Below are positions 1 to 6,112 of a DNA stretch of 64,000 nt, in pieces. A program made the translations under genes and the position numbers. The DNA is from Pseudogemmobacter faecipullorum (GTDB taxonomy: Bacteria; Pseudomonadota; Alphaproteobacteria; Rhodobacterales; Rhodobacteraceae), in assembly GCF_020539525.1 (NCBI RefSeq), contig NZ_JACDXX010000015.1, positions 1-64,000 of the forward strand, given 5' to 3'. The notes under the pieces are model-generated. The model was not told the origin of the DNA. It ran no database searches and was given only the letters and a program-made list of their open reading frames with translations. Positions within the stretch are counted from its first letter, which is position 1; each line of letters begins with the position of its first letter.

Positions 1-65
1 AAAAAATCCTCGGGGCGCTCAACGCCCTTCAGCAGCTCATCCAGTAGTTCCTTGGAGATCGTCAT
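1..65 (-). CDS. IS256-family transposase, N-terminal fragment (runs off the left edge)
   Basis: Reading leftward from ATG at 65-63 gives MTISKELLDELLKGVERPED, which closely matches the conserved start of IS256-family (mutator-type) transposases as I recall it. Only 21 codons are in the window, so the catalytic DDE residues cannot be seen. The role would be cut-and-paste or copy-out transposition of the element. A second in-frame ATG is not visible upstream; another ATG at 69 is in a different frame. Confidence 0.72.
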   Translation of the reverse strand, partial: MTISKELLDELLKGVERPEDF

Positions 66-133
66 GCATGCTTCCTTTCGATGAAGCATGGACCGGATCA
101 CTCATACACAAAAGACAGGACACTCTCCAAAGA
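1..133 (-). mobile_element. End of an IS256-family insertion sequence (cut by window start)
   Basis: The minus strand from 65 encodes the start of an IS256-type transposase. The stretch from there to about 130 looks like the terminal part of the element: near 95-133 the inward-facing strand reads GTGTCCTGTC then TTTTGTGTATGA, the kind of end expected for this family. The plus-strand reading frame of the phage portal gene becomes recognisable only after about 130-160, so the element appears to be inserted in that gene. The exact terminal base and the target duplication cannot be fixed because the other end is outside the window. Confidence 0.7.
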
Positions 134-614
134 CGCTCTGATTGACAAGCTGCCCGGCACCCCGATCTTTGACAGCGGCACGCAGTATCGCAGCATCATC
201 GCCACTCAGGCTGAGATGCAGCTTATGGAGACCCGGCGCTTCCTGATCGAGGAGGTTGCCCGCGCCTATGGCATCCACCCGATCTTTCTGGCTCACGACG
301 CCGCCGGTCAGTCTCTGACCCGGATCTCGGATGCGATGGACTATCACGTCACGGTCACGCTTGGCCCTTGGGTCAAGCGATGGGAGCAGGCGATCCGGTT
401 CTCTTTGCTTGAGCCGAGCCAGTATGTCGATTTCGACGAAACCCAATACTACCGCATGGATCTGGCCACTCGCGCCGATTACGCGGCCAAAGCCCTCGGC
501 AACAATGCGGCCTGGGAAACCCCGAACGGCATTCTTGAATGGATGGGCAAGAACCCCATCGAGGGCGGCGATGTGCTGCCAGTGGCGAAGCAAACCGCCC
601 TGTCGACAAAGTAG
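130..614 (+). pseudogene. Phage portal protein, 3' remnant interrupted by the IS element
   Basis: About 160 codons survive of a gene whose family usually has about 400. The remnant holds the conserved portal C-terminal half: a helix with ETRRFLIEEVARAYGIHP, then TLGPWVKRWEQAI, both typical of HK97-type portals. Portal proteins form the dodecameric ring at the capsid vertex through which DNA is packaged and to which the tail attaches. The ATG at 81 that opens this frame lies in insertion-sequence DNA and has no meaning as a phage start. Stop TAG is at 612-614, 11 nt before the protease gene. The 5' half probably lies beyond the IS, left of the window. Loss of portal function would block particle formation. 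Confidence 0.8.
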
Positions 615-625
615 AGGCAAAAGCG

Positions 626-1279
626 ATGGATCTGGAATTCAAGCTGGCGGGGCTCGATGAGTCTACCGTCACAGAAGAAGGCACGTTCAGCGGCTACGCC
701 TCGCGGTTCGGCTCGGTGGACCAGGGCGGTGACGTGGTTCTCCCGGGGGCCTATGCCAAATCTCTGGCCTCCGGCCGCACACCTGCGATGCTATGGCAGC
801 ACCGTTCAGACAGTCCGATTGGGATCTGGGTTTCCGCCAAAGAGGACGCCACAGGCCTGCGGGTCGAGGGCAAGCTCGACCTCAATACGATCAAAGGGCG
901 CGAGGCGCATTCGCTGCTTAAGCTGGGTGCGATCAAAGGGCTATCGATCGGCTACCGAACTATCGAGGCTGAGCAGATCGGGAATGAGCGCCACCTGAAA
1001 GAAGTCGATCTTTGGGAAATCTCGCTCGTGACCTTCCCAATGCAGGCAAATGCTGGCGTCGAAGCAGTGAAGGGCGTCGACGCCAGCATCCTGGCGACGA
1101 AATCTGGCGATTTCGCACCCCTCAAAAAATCCGTGGAAGAAGCCCTGCGTGACGCGGGCTTCCCGGTCTGGTTGCGCAAGGCAATTGCCTCCCGCGCGCC
1201 TGATGCTCTGGGCGATGGACCGCGTGACGCGTCCGCTTCGGAGACCGCGAAGGCGATCAGAGACGCCTTCAAAATCTGA
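626..1279 (+). CDS. HK97-family prohead protease
   Basis: A 217-residue serine protease of the U35 (HK97 gp4-like) family, which cleaves the scaffold-like N-terminus of the capsid protein and degrades itself during head maturation. The expected catalytic His lies in the motif MLWQHRSDSPIG (about residue 60) and the catalytic Ser in GLSIGYR (about residue 107). The start at 626 is chosen for the upstream GAGGCAAAAGC and because the family begins with a short strand such as LEFKLAGLDE; the longer upstream frame overlaps the portal gene. It lies between portal and capsid, the normal order. Confidence 0.9.
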   Translation: MDLEFKLAGLDESTVTEEGTFSGYASRFGSVDQGGDVVLPGAYAKSLASGRTPAMLWQHRSDSPIGIWVSAKEDATGLRVEGKLDLNTIKGREAHSLLKLGAIKGLSIGYRTIEAEQIGNERHLKEVDLWEISLVTFPMQANAGVEAVKGVDASILATKSGDFAPLKKSVEEALRDAGFPVWLRKAIASRAPDALGDGPRDASASETAKAIRDAFKI

Positions 1280-1301
1280 CCGTCCATCACAGGAGATAAG
1301 T

Positions 1302-2477
1302 ATGGACCTCGAAATTAAGCAGGCCCTTGAGGCCGCAACCGGCACTCTCACCGAGGTTAAGGCTGCCCAGACTGCACTCTCGGATCAGCTTCGCGTTCTC
1401 GATGAGAAGAAGGCTTCCGGCGAGGATGTGACCGACATCAAGGGCCGCATCGAAGACAGCCGCAAGGATCTCGCCGCGCTGGGCGACAAGGTTGCCGATC
1501 TGACCCTGAAGCTCTCACATCAGGGCGCAGATCTGGAAGGCAAGTCTCTGGGTCGGATCATCGCCGAGCACGACGAATTCAAGACCCTGAAGGATGACCG
1601 CAAGGCGCGCTTTGAGGTCAAGGATGTCACCACCGGCAGCTTTGGCACCATCACGCTTCCCGGTGGTGTGCGTCGCGGCTCGCGTGGCCTGATCCAGCCG
1701 GTCACGCAGGCGCTGTTCCTGCGCGACATCATCCCGACCGCCGCGACCTCGGCGGCCGTGATCGAATACCTTCAGGAAACCGGCTTCACCAACAACGCTG
1801 CCGTGGTGGCTGAGGGTGCGCAAAAGCCGCAATCGGAACTCACGTTTGAGCCGAAGGCCGCCCCCATGGTGAAGATGGCGCACTTCTTCCGGGTGACCGA
1901 AGAGACGCTGGATGATGTCGATGGCATGGAAGCTTATATCAATCAGCGCGGCCTCTATGGCCTCCAGCTGAAAGAGGAAGGCGAGCTGCTGAACGGCCCT
2001 GGCACAACTGGCCGGATTGACGGCCTTCTGGCAAACTCCACCGCCTATGACAATACGCTGGTCCCGGGGGTTACCCCGGTCAACGCGATGGATGACATTC
2101 GCGTGGCCATCGCTCAGGTTGCCGACGCGGATCTGATGGCTTCGGCAGTGATCATGAATCACCTCGATGCCGCCGCTTTGGATCTGGCCAAGGATGAGGA
2201 TGGCCGCTATCTGCACCCCGCCTTTATGGGAAACACCGCATGGGGCTTGCCGGTCGTTCGCACCAAAGGCTTGCCGCAGGGCAAGTTTATCGTGGGCGGT
2301 TTCGTCGGCAATACGTTGATCTGGCAGCGCAAAGGCATCGAGGTGCGCCGGTCGACCGAGGATCGCGACAACTTCGTCAAGAACCTTGTGACGATCCTTC
2401 TGGAAGAGCGGCTCCAGCTGGAGACCCTTCGCCCCGAGGGTATCGTTTACGGCGATCTGACCGAACCGACGCCCTGA
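1302..2477 (+). CDS. Phage major capsid protein (HK97 fold)
   Basis: A 391-residue protein with an N-terminal charged coiled coil (about residues 1-85, heptad-like LTEVKAAQTALSDQL onward). This corresponds to the HK97 delta domain that acts as an internal scaffold and is removed by the protease. The HK97-fold region follows; it includes GVRRGSRGLIQPVTQALFLR and ends in RLQLETLRPEGIVYGDL. The start at 1302 has a clear AGGAG at 1291-1295. A small terminator-like hairpin follows the stop, so capsid mRNA may be more abundant than downstream mRNA. Confidence 0.92.
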   Translation: MDLEIKQALEAATGTLTEVKAAQTALSDQLRVLDEKKASGEDVTDIKGRIEDSRKDLAALGDKVADLTLKLSHQGADLEGKSLGRIIAEHDEFKTLKDDRKARFEVKDVTTGSFGTITLPGGVRRGSRGLIQPVTQALFLRDIIPTAATSAAVIEYLQETGFTNNAAVVAEGAQKPQSELTFEPKAAPMVKMAHFFRVTEETLDDVDGMEAYINQRGLYGLQLKEEGELLNGPGTTGRIDGLLANSTAYDNTLVPGVTPVNAMDDIRVAIAQVADADLMASAVIMNHLDAAALDLAKDEDGRYLHPAFMGNTAWGLPVVRTKGLPQGKFIVGGFVGNTLIWQRKGIEVRRSTEDRDNFVKNLVTILLEERLQLETLRPEGIVYGDLTEPTP

Positions 2478-2492
2478 TTGCGCATTTTGGGG

Positions 2493-2515
2493 AGGGGCCG
2501 TTGTGGCCCCTTTCT
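2493..2515 (+). terminator. Hairpin downstream of the capsid gene
   Basis: AGGGGCC (2493-2499) pairs with GGCCCCT (2505-2511) around a 5-nt loop and is followed by TTCT. The 7-bp GC-rich stem with a short T run could be a partial rho-independent terminator. The next gene starts at 2531 with its own CGGAGG site. Confidence 0.5.
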
Positions 2516-2530
2516 CCATCCGGAGGTTAC

Positions 2531-3058
2531 ATGATGCTGATTGAACAAGCGGGCGAACCAGTCGGCGAAGTGCTGAGCCGGAATGACGCCAAGGCTCATT
2601 GTCGCGCTTCGGATTTCGATGATGATGATACCTTGATCGAGGGCTATATTCTGGCGGCCGCCGAATATGTGCAGGATGTCTGTCAGACCATCCTTCTGCG
2701 CACGCCGTTCAAGGCGACCGGCCCGCGCTTCAATCTAGGTTTCACCGGCTTCCCCCGCCCGGAACTTTCAAGTGTTTCTTATGTCGATGATCTTGGCGCG
2801 ACGATCACCGTCGATCCTTCGCAATATGAGATTTGCAAGGGGCGCCTGGTCGTTCACGGTGTGACATCTATCACCTCGGCGACAGTGGAGTTTACTGCGG
2901 GGATCGGGGCTGGAAATGTCCCGGCCAAGCTCGTTCAGGCCGCGCGGATGATGGTCGCGCATTGGTATGCAAATCGTGAGGCCTCAGGTGAAGGCTTGGC
3001 CCCGGTGCCGCTGGGCGTTCGCGACATGGTGGCCCTGCATCGGAGCTTTGCGTTCTGA
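2531..3058 (+). CDS. Phage gp6-like head-tail connector protein
   Basis: A 175-residue adaptor of the gp6/gp15-like family. It is mostly helical at both ends, with a middle strand segment (ELSSVSYVDDLGATITVDPSQYEI) and a C-terminal helix containing the typical VQAARMMVAHWYANRE. Such proteins form the first ring below the portal. The start at 2531 is supported by CGGAGG at 2521-2526; a longer upstream frame would run back into the capsid gene. Its stop overlaps the next start (TGATG). Confidence 0.82.
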   Translation: MMLIEQAGEPVGEVLSRNDAKAHCRASDFDDDDTLIEGYILAAAEYVQDVCQTILLRTPFKATGPRFNLGFTGFPRPELSSVSYVDDLGATITVDPSQYEICKGRLVVHGVTSITSATVEFTAGIGAGNVPAKLVQAARMMVAHWYANREASGEGLAPVPLGVRDMVALHRSFAF

Positions 3059-3432
3059 TGGCTACCGCTGGTGATCTTCATGAGCGGTTTTCCTTTGACC
3101 GCCCCGACACAGCCGAACTGCCGGGCGGCGTAACGAAGCCAGGATGGGTTCAGGCACATCAGTGCAGAGCTCAGACCATCTATCGCCGCGGCACTGAGGT
3201 TGTCGAAGCTTCGCGCGGCGAGGGCCGGGCCGTGTTCAAGCTGCGCATCCGGCAATGCTCCGCCGCCCGCTCGATCACGCCGGCATATCGGGCGCGGGAT
3301 TTGCGTCGTGGCTTGCCCGCTGGCGAAACCGGGGATCCGTTGCCGGGCACCCGCTACAACATCACCGAGGTGGATGCGATCTCGGATCGGCAATGGATCT
3401 TCATTGTGATCGAGGGAGGGAAGGCGGCATGA
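3058..3432 (+). CDS. Phage head closure protein (SPP1 gp16-like)
   Basis: A 124-residue beta-rich protein matching the head-tail joining (gp16-type) family. Its N-terminus states the orientation, as these proteins do (AGDLHERFSFDRPD). The core follows (KLRIRQCSAA...ITPAYRARDLR), with a C-terminal ITEVDAISDRQWIFIVIEGG. It is expected to plug or close the connector after DNA packaging. It is translationally coupled to the gene before it (1-nt overlap) and the one after (ATGA). Confidence 0.8.
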   Translation: MATAGDLHERFSFDRPDTAELPGGVTKPGWVQAHQCRAQTIYRRGTEVVEASRGEGRAVFKLRIRQCSAARSITPAYRARDLRRGLPAGETGDPLPGTRYNITEVDAISDRQWIFIVIEGGKAA

Positions 3433-3641
3433 GCAAGGTAGAATTCGCGGAAGTTGAATTTCGGCCCCATTTCAGCGGACATATCTCGGCCTGGTGCCAA
3501 GGAAAATATCTCGGTTACGTTCTTGCCGATGGGGAAACAGTATCTGTTGTCCTTTGCCTCAAGGTCTTGAGTCTTTCCGGGCGCTCGGTTCGATCAGAGG
3601 CCAATAAGTGCGTTCATCCAGAACATGCGAGAACAGCATGA
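3429..3641 (+). CDS. Small protein of unknown function in the head-tail region
   Basis: A 70-residue reading frame beginning with an ATGA overlap on the head closure gene and ending with an ATGA overlap on the next gene. That tight packing is the main reason to believe it is translated. It has a beta-rich, aromatic N-terminal part (FRPHFSGHISAWCQGKYLGYVLADG) and a basic tail. No family is recognised. Many HK97-like clusters have no gene at this spot, so it may be an accessory insertion. Confidence 0.6.
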   Translation: MSKVEFAEVEFRPHFSGHISAWCQGKYLGYVLADGETVSVVLCLKVLSLSGRSVRSEANKCVHPEHARTA

Positions 3642-4048
3642 GTGCTTCCGCCGCCCTTCAGATCGCGCTGATTGACGCTCTTCGCGCCAGCGCTGGCGTC
3701 ACGGCCAGTCTCGGCCAGCGGATCTGGGATAACGCGCCAGATGAGGCGACCTATCCATATCTGACCCTTGGGCCAGCGCAGGAGCTCGATGACAGCGCCG
3801 AGTGCATCGATGGCGTCGAGTGCCTGCAGCAGCTCGATATCTGGACGAAAGAAGACGGCTCTCAGCTCACCGCCAAGATGATCTGCGGCGCGGTGAAAAA
3901 AGCGCTGCATGGCGCTGATCTTGAACTGAATGCCCCCTATGCGCTGTCAGCCATCGTGGTTGAGAGCCAGCGGGTTGTTGGGGATCCGGACGAGAAAATT
4001 TCTCATGGCATCGTCAGTGTCCGGGCCTCGATCGAGGAGGAAGGCTGA
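3638..4048 (+). CDS. DUF3168 family tail terminator-like protein
   Basis: A 136-residue protein of the DUF3168 family, related to the lambda gpU type of tail terminators that cap the tail tube at the head-proximal end. Typical features are the opening LQIALIDALRAS...VTASLGQRIWDNAPDEATYPYLTLG and the central strand LQQLDIWTKEDG, followed by a helix with ICGAVKKALHG. It starts with an ATGA overlap on the preceding gene, and the next frame begins at its stop codon (TGATG). Confidence 0.82.
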   Translation: MSASAALQIALIDALRASAGVTASLGQRIWDNAPDEATYPYLTLGPAQELDDSAECIDGVECLQQLDIWTKEDGSQLTAKMICGAVKKALHGADLELNAPYALSAIVVESQRVVGDPDEKISHGIVSVRASIEEEG

Positions 4049-4398
4049 TGTGGGTCGAGTTCATTCAAACCTTCCGCTGGCGGCCGGGCCCGGGTGTGTC
4101 GATCCGCTACTCACCCGGGATGCGCCTGCTGGTCACGCGGCGTTGCGGGTCTGCGGCCATCAAGAAGGGGGCCGCGCGGAAGTCCACCAAACCGGAGGCG
4201 ACTGATGGCGCGCGGGACGACAATCATCGGGCTGGCGAAGTTGGAGCAGAAGCTGAAGCGCCTGCCGAAAGTGGCGAAAGAGCTGATCCGCCAGAAGATG
4301 GCCGAAGCCGCAGATCAGGTCGTGGCGATGATGAAGAGCCGCGTCCCGGTATTGCAGCAGCCCGACCGCAGGCGGCAGGCCGGGGCGCTGCGGGATAG
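4048..4398 (+). CDS. Small phage protein of unknown function, 3' end doubtful
   Basis: The frame starts with a TGATG junction, as its neighbours do. Its first about 45 residues (MWVEFIQTFRWRPGPGVSIR...LLVTRRCGSAAIKKGAA) look like a compact domain I associate with short proteins of about 60-70 residues in alphaproteobacterial phages. The annotated frame then runs on for about 65 residues of low-complexity Arg/Glu/Ala/Pro sequence across the start of the next gene. A TGA at 4203-4205, out of frame by a single-base shift, would give the usual ATGA coupling, so an indel has probably removed the true stop. Only the first domain is likely meaningful. Confidence 0.55.
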   Translation: MWVEFIQTFRWRPGPGVSIRYSPGMRLLVTRRCGSAAIKKGAARKSTKPEATDGARDDNHRAGEVGAEAEAPAESGERADPPEDGRSRRSGRGDDEEPRPGIAAARPQAAGRGAAG

Positions 4399-4684
4399 CA
4401 TCGGCTGGACATGGGGCCAGCCACCTCGCGGATCAATGGTGATTGCCACACTGCGTGGCGCGGGCGTCGGGGGCGACCTGACCATTACGATCTATGCCGG
4501 ATCTCGCGATAAATCACAGGGATCAGCTGACGCCTTCTATGCCCGGTGGGTTGAGTTCGGCACCACCAAAATGAAGGCCCAGCCATACTTCTACGTCTCC
4601 TGGCGCGCGAACCGAAAAAGCGTTCGCCGGAAGATAAGCGCCGCTGTGAACAGAGCGGCCAAAACCGTCGCCGCTGGCGGCTGA
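4205..4684 (+). CDS. HK97 gp10-family head-tail / tail completion protein
   Basis: A 159-residue member of the HK97 gp10 family. The opening GLAKLEQKLKRLPKVAKELIRQKMAEAADQVVAMMKSRVPV helix is typical, as are GALRDSIGW, a central sheet, and a C-terminal VEFGTTKMKAQPYFYVSWR where the family keeps a GT..M.A.PFL-like segment. It probably sits at the head-tail interface. The start at 4205 gives a TGATG-like junction; the larger upstream frame overlaps the previous gene. The C-terminus is basic. Confidence 0.82.
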   Translation: MARGTTIIGLAKLEQKLKRLPKVAKELIRQKMAEAADQVVAMMKSRVPVLQQPDRRRQAGALRDSIGWTWGQPPRGSMVIATLRGAGVGGDLTITIYAGSRDKSQGSADAFYARWVEFGTTKMKAQPYFYVSWRANRKSVRRKISAAVNRAAKTVAAGG

Positions 4685-4750
4685 GCAGATCCTGCACTGC
4701 AGGCGCCCGGATCGCCCTTGGGCAAGGCTTTCAAAATATGGAGCCAGAGC

Positions 4751-5194
4751 ATGGCTAAGCCCGTAACCGTCCGGTTCGGTAAGTTCTTCGTTCGCTTGTC
4801 TGACGGGGCAACGCCGCCGGTCTTTGCCGCACCCTGCGGCTTCACTTCCAAATCCTTCACCCGCAGCAAAACGCTGGGCGAAGTCAACGTGCCGGATTGT
4901 GATGACCCTGACGCCGCCGCCTGGGTTGAGCGGGACGTGCAGAGCATGACGGCCTCGATCGGTGGTGATGGCGTACTTGCGAAGGCCGCCGTGCCGGTCT
5001 GGGAAGCCGCTCTCGCAGGGTCCGACAGTATCGAATGCGAGGTCGAGCTGGAATATCCCGATGGAGCAACTGACATTTACACGGGCTTTTTCCATCTCGA
5101 GAGCTTCGAGATTACCGGCGCCCTCGGCGAGCGGGTGAACGTGTCGGTTTCGATGCAATCGGATGGTGTAATCACCCACACCCGGAGCGCCTGA
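4751..5194 (+). CDS. Phage major tail (tube) protein
   Basis: A 147-residue beta-rich protein placed between the head-tail genes and the tail chaperone, where the tail tube subunit is expected. The C-terminal half contains strands such as IECEVELEYPDGATDIYTGFFHLESFEITG and GERVNVSVSMQSDG, consistent with a tube-forming beta sandwich. The start at 4751 is preferred over TTG 4718 because GGAG (4740-4743) lies 7 nt upstream. It ends in a TGATG overlap with the chaperone gene. Confidence 0.78.
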   Translation: MAKPVTVRFGKFFVRLSDGATPPVFAAPCGFTSKSFTRSKTLGEVNVPDCDDPDAAAWVERDVQSMTASIGGDGVLAKAAVPVWEAALAGSDSIECEVELEYPDGATDIYTGFFHLESFEITGALGERVNVSVSMQSDGVITHTRSA

Positions 5195-5649
5195 TGGGTC
5201 GCAGCGCAAAACTGGATCTGGACTGGGCGGATGGGACTTATTCCTTCCGCCTGGGGATCGCGCAGCTCGCTGAGCTGCAGGAAAAGACCGATGCGGGGCC
5301 GTGGTATATCCAATGGGCACTGCAGATGGCGCTGATGTCAGGGCAGGCTGGTATCACGCCGCCTAAAGATGCCTCCCCAGCCTACGTCATCGACACGATC
5401 CGGCTGGGTCTGATCGGCGGCGGCATGGATGCCGTACAGGCTTTGAAAAAGGTGCGCGCCTACTGCGGTGATGGCCAGCTGACCGAAAATATCCCTGTTG
5501 CCTTTGCCATCATTGCAACGGCGCTGCAGGGGGTGCCGGAGGATGAGCCGGAAAAGCCGGAGGGGGAAAGCGAGACCAGCGCGAACCGCTCCCCCGAGGA
5601 AGAATCCGGTTCGCGCAAATCTATGGGGTCGGAGCTGCCATCGGCTTGA
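5194..5649 (+). CDS. Tail assembly chaperone, GTA gp10-like (Phage_TAC_11 type)
   Basis: A 151-residue protein like the gene transfer agent family proteins found before the tape measure gene. Characteristic parts are WADGTYSFRLGIAQLAELQEKTD and the later VIDTIRLGLIGGGMDAVQALKKVRAYC. It probably acts as the first of a pair of chaperones that coat the tape measure protein during tail assembly. Its last about 40 codons are Glu/Ser/Pro rich and overlap the next reading frame in the -1 register, the layout used for programmed frameshifting in many siphophages. Confidence 0.8.
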   Translation: MGRSAKLDLDWADGTYSFRLGIAQLAELQEKTDAGPWYIQWALQMALMSGQAGITPPKDASPAYVIDTIRLGLIGGGMDAVQALKKVRAYCGDGQLTENIPVAFAIIATALQGVPEDEPEKPEGESETSANRSPEEESGSRKSMGSELPSA

Positions 5650-5798
5650 GCCCTGAGGAAGTCGGGACCTGTTCCTTCTGGCAGTTCGGCGCTGCCGTGT
5701 CAGGCTGGAATGCCACGCATGGCAGCGGAGATCAGGCGGGACTGACGCAGCAGGATGGGGATGATCTCTGGCAGGGCGTCATGGATCGGATGAATTGA
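5646..5798 (+). CDS. Second tail assembly chaperone part, possible -1 frameshift product
   Basis: The -1 frame relative to the preceding gene is open from 5547 to the TGA at 5796-5798. From TTG 5646 it encodes 50 residues (SPEEVGTCSFWQFGAAVSGW and a Gly/Gln/Asp-rich tail). The homology appears to begin upstream of any start codon, with FAQIYGVGAAIG in frame from about 5610. The domain looks like the short chaperone that follows GTA gp10-like genes. Either TTG initiates a truncated form or ribosomes shift from the upstream gene. GGGAAAG at 5564-5570, lambda's slippery heptamer, is present but out of phase for a simple -1 slip. Confidence 0.55.
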   Translation: MSPEEVGTCSFWQFGAAVSGWNATHGSGDQAGLTQQDGDDLWQGVMDRMN

Positions 5799-5813
5799 TA
5801 CCGATTTGAAGGG

Positions 5814-6101
5814 TCAGCAATCAACCGCTGCGAAAACCGCATAGTTCGCACCGGTTAGGGTTTCCCGGATCACCGAGCATCCGGACTTTTCCTCAATGAC
5901 CTTGATCAGGGTGAGCCTGGTTTCTGGGGGATATGGTGGTTTCCCCGATATGTTCGCAAACCAGCCTCCTTGGTGGGTGCCATATAGGATCCGGTCCCCT
6001 CCCATCATCACACTGCCATGTACGTCAGACCCAATTGGGGCGGTCATATAGCAGGCGCTAAGCGGCAAAATAGCGCTGAGAAGCAGGGCGCGATTTTTCA
6101 A
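5814..6101 (-). CDS. Small lipoprotein on the strand opposite to the tail operon
   Basis: A 95-residue protein starting at TTG 6101, preceded by GGAGA at 8-nt spacing. A TTG at 6119 would add six residues. It has a classical lipoprotein signal: basic KNR, hydrophobic [10 protein letters not shown], lipobox LSAC. The mature part is short with one further Cys near the middle and another at the C-terminus. No family is recognised. It is transcribed against the surrounding tail genes and lies exactly between the chaperone and the tape measure genes, as moron genes do. A lysogenic conversion or exclusion role is possible but only inferred. Confidence 0.6.
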   Translation of the reverse strand: MKNRALLLSAILPLSACYMTAPIGSDVHGSVMMGGDRILYGTHQGGWFANISGKPPYPPETRLTLIKVIEEKSGCSVIRETLTGANYAVFAAVDC

Positions 6102-6112
6102 GGGAATTCTCC

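Noticed and set aside
5564-5570. GGGAAAG as the slippery site of the tail chaperone frameshift
   Set aside because: Identical to lambda's heptamer, but its phase relative to the upstream gene does not allow the usual -1 slip into the downstream frame; kept only as a note.
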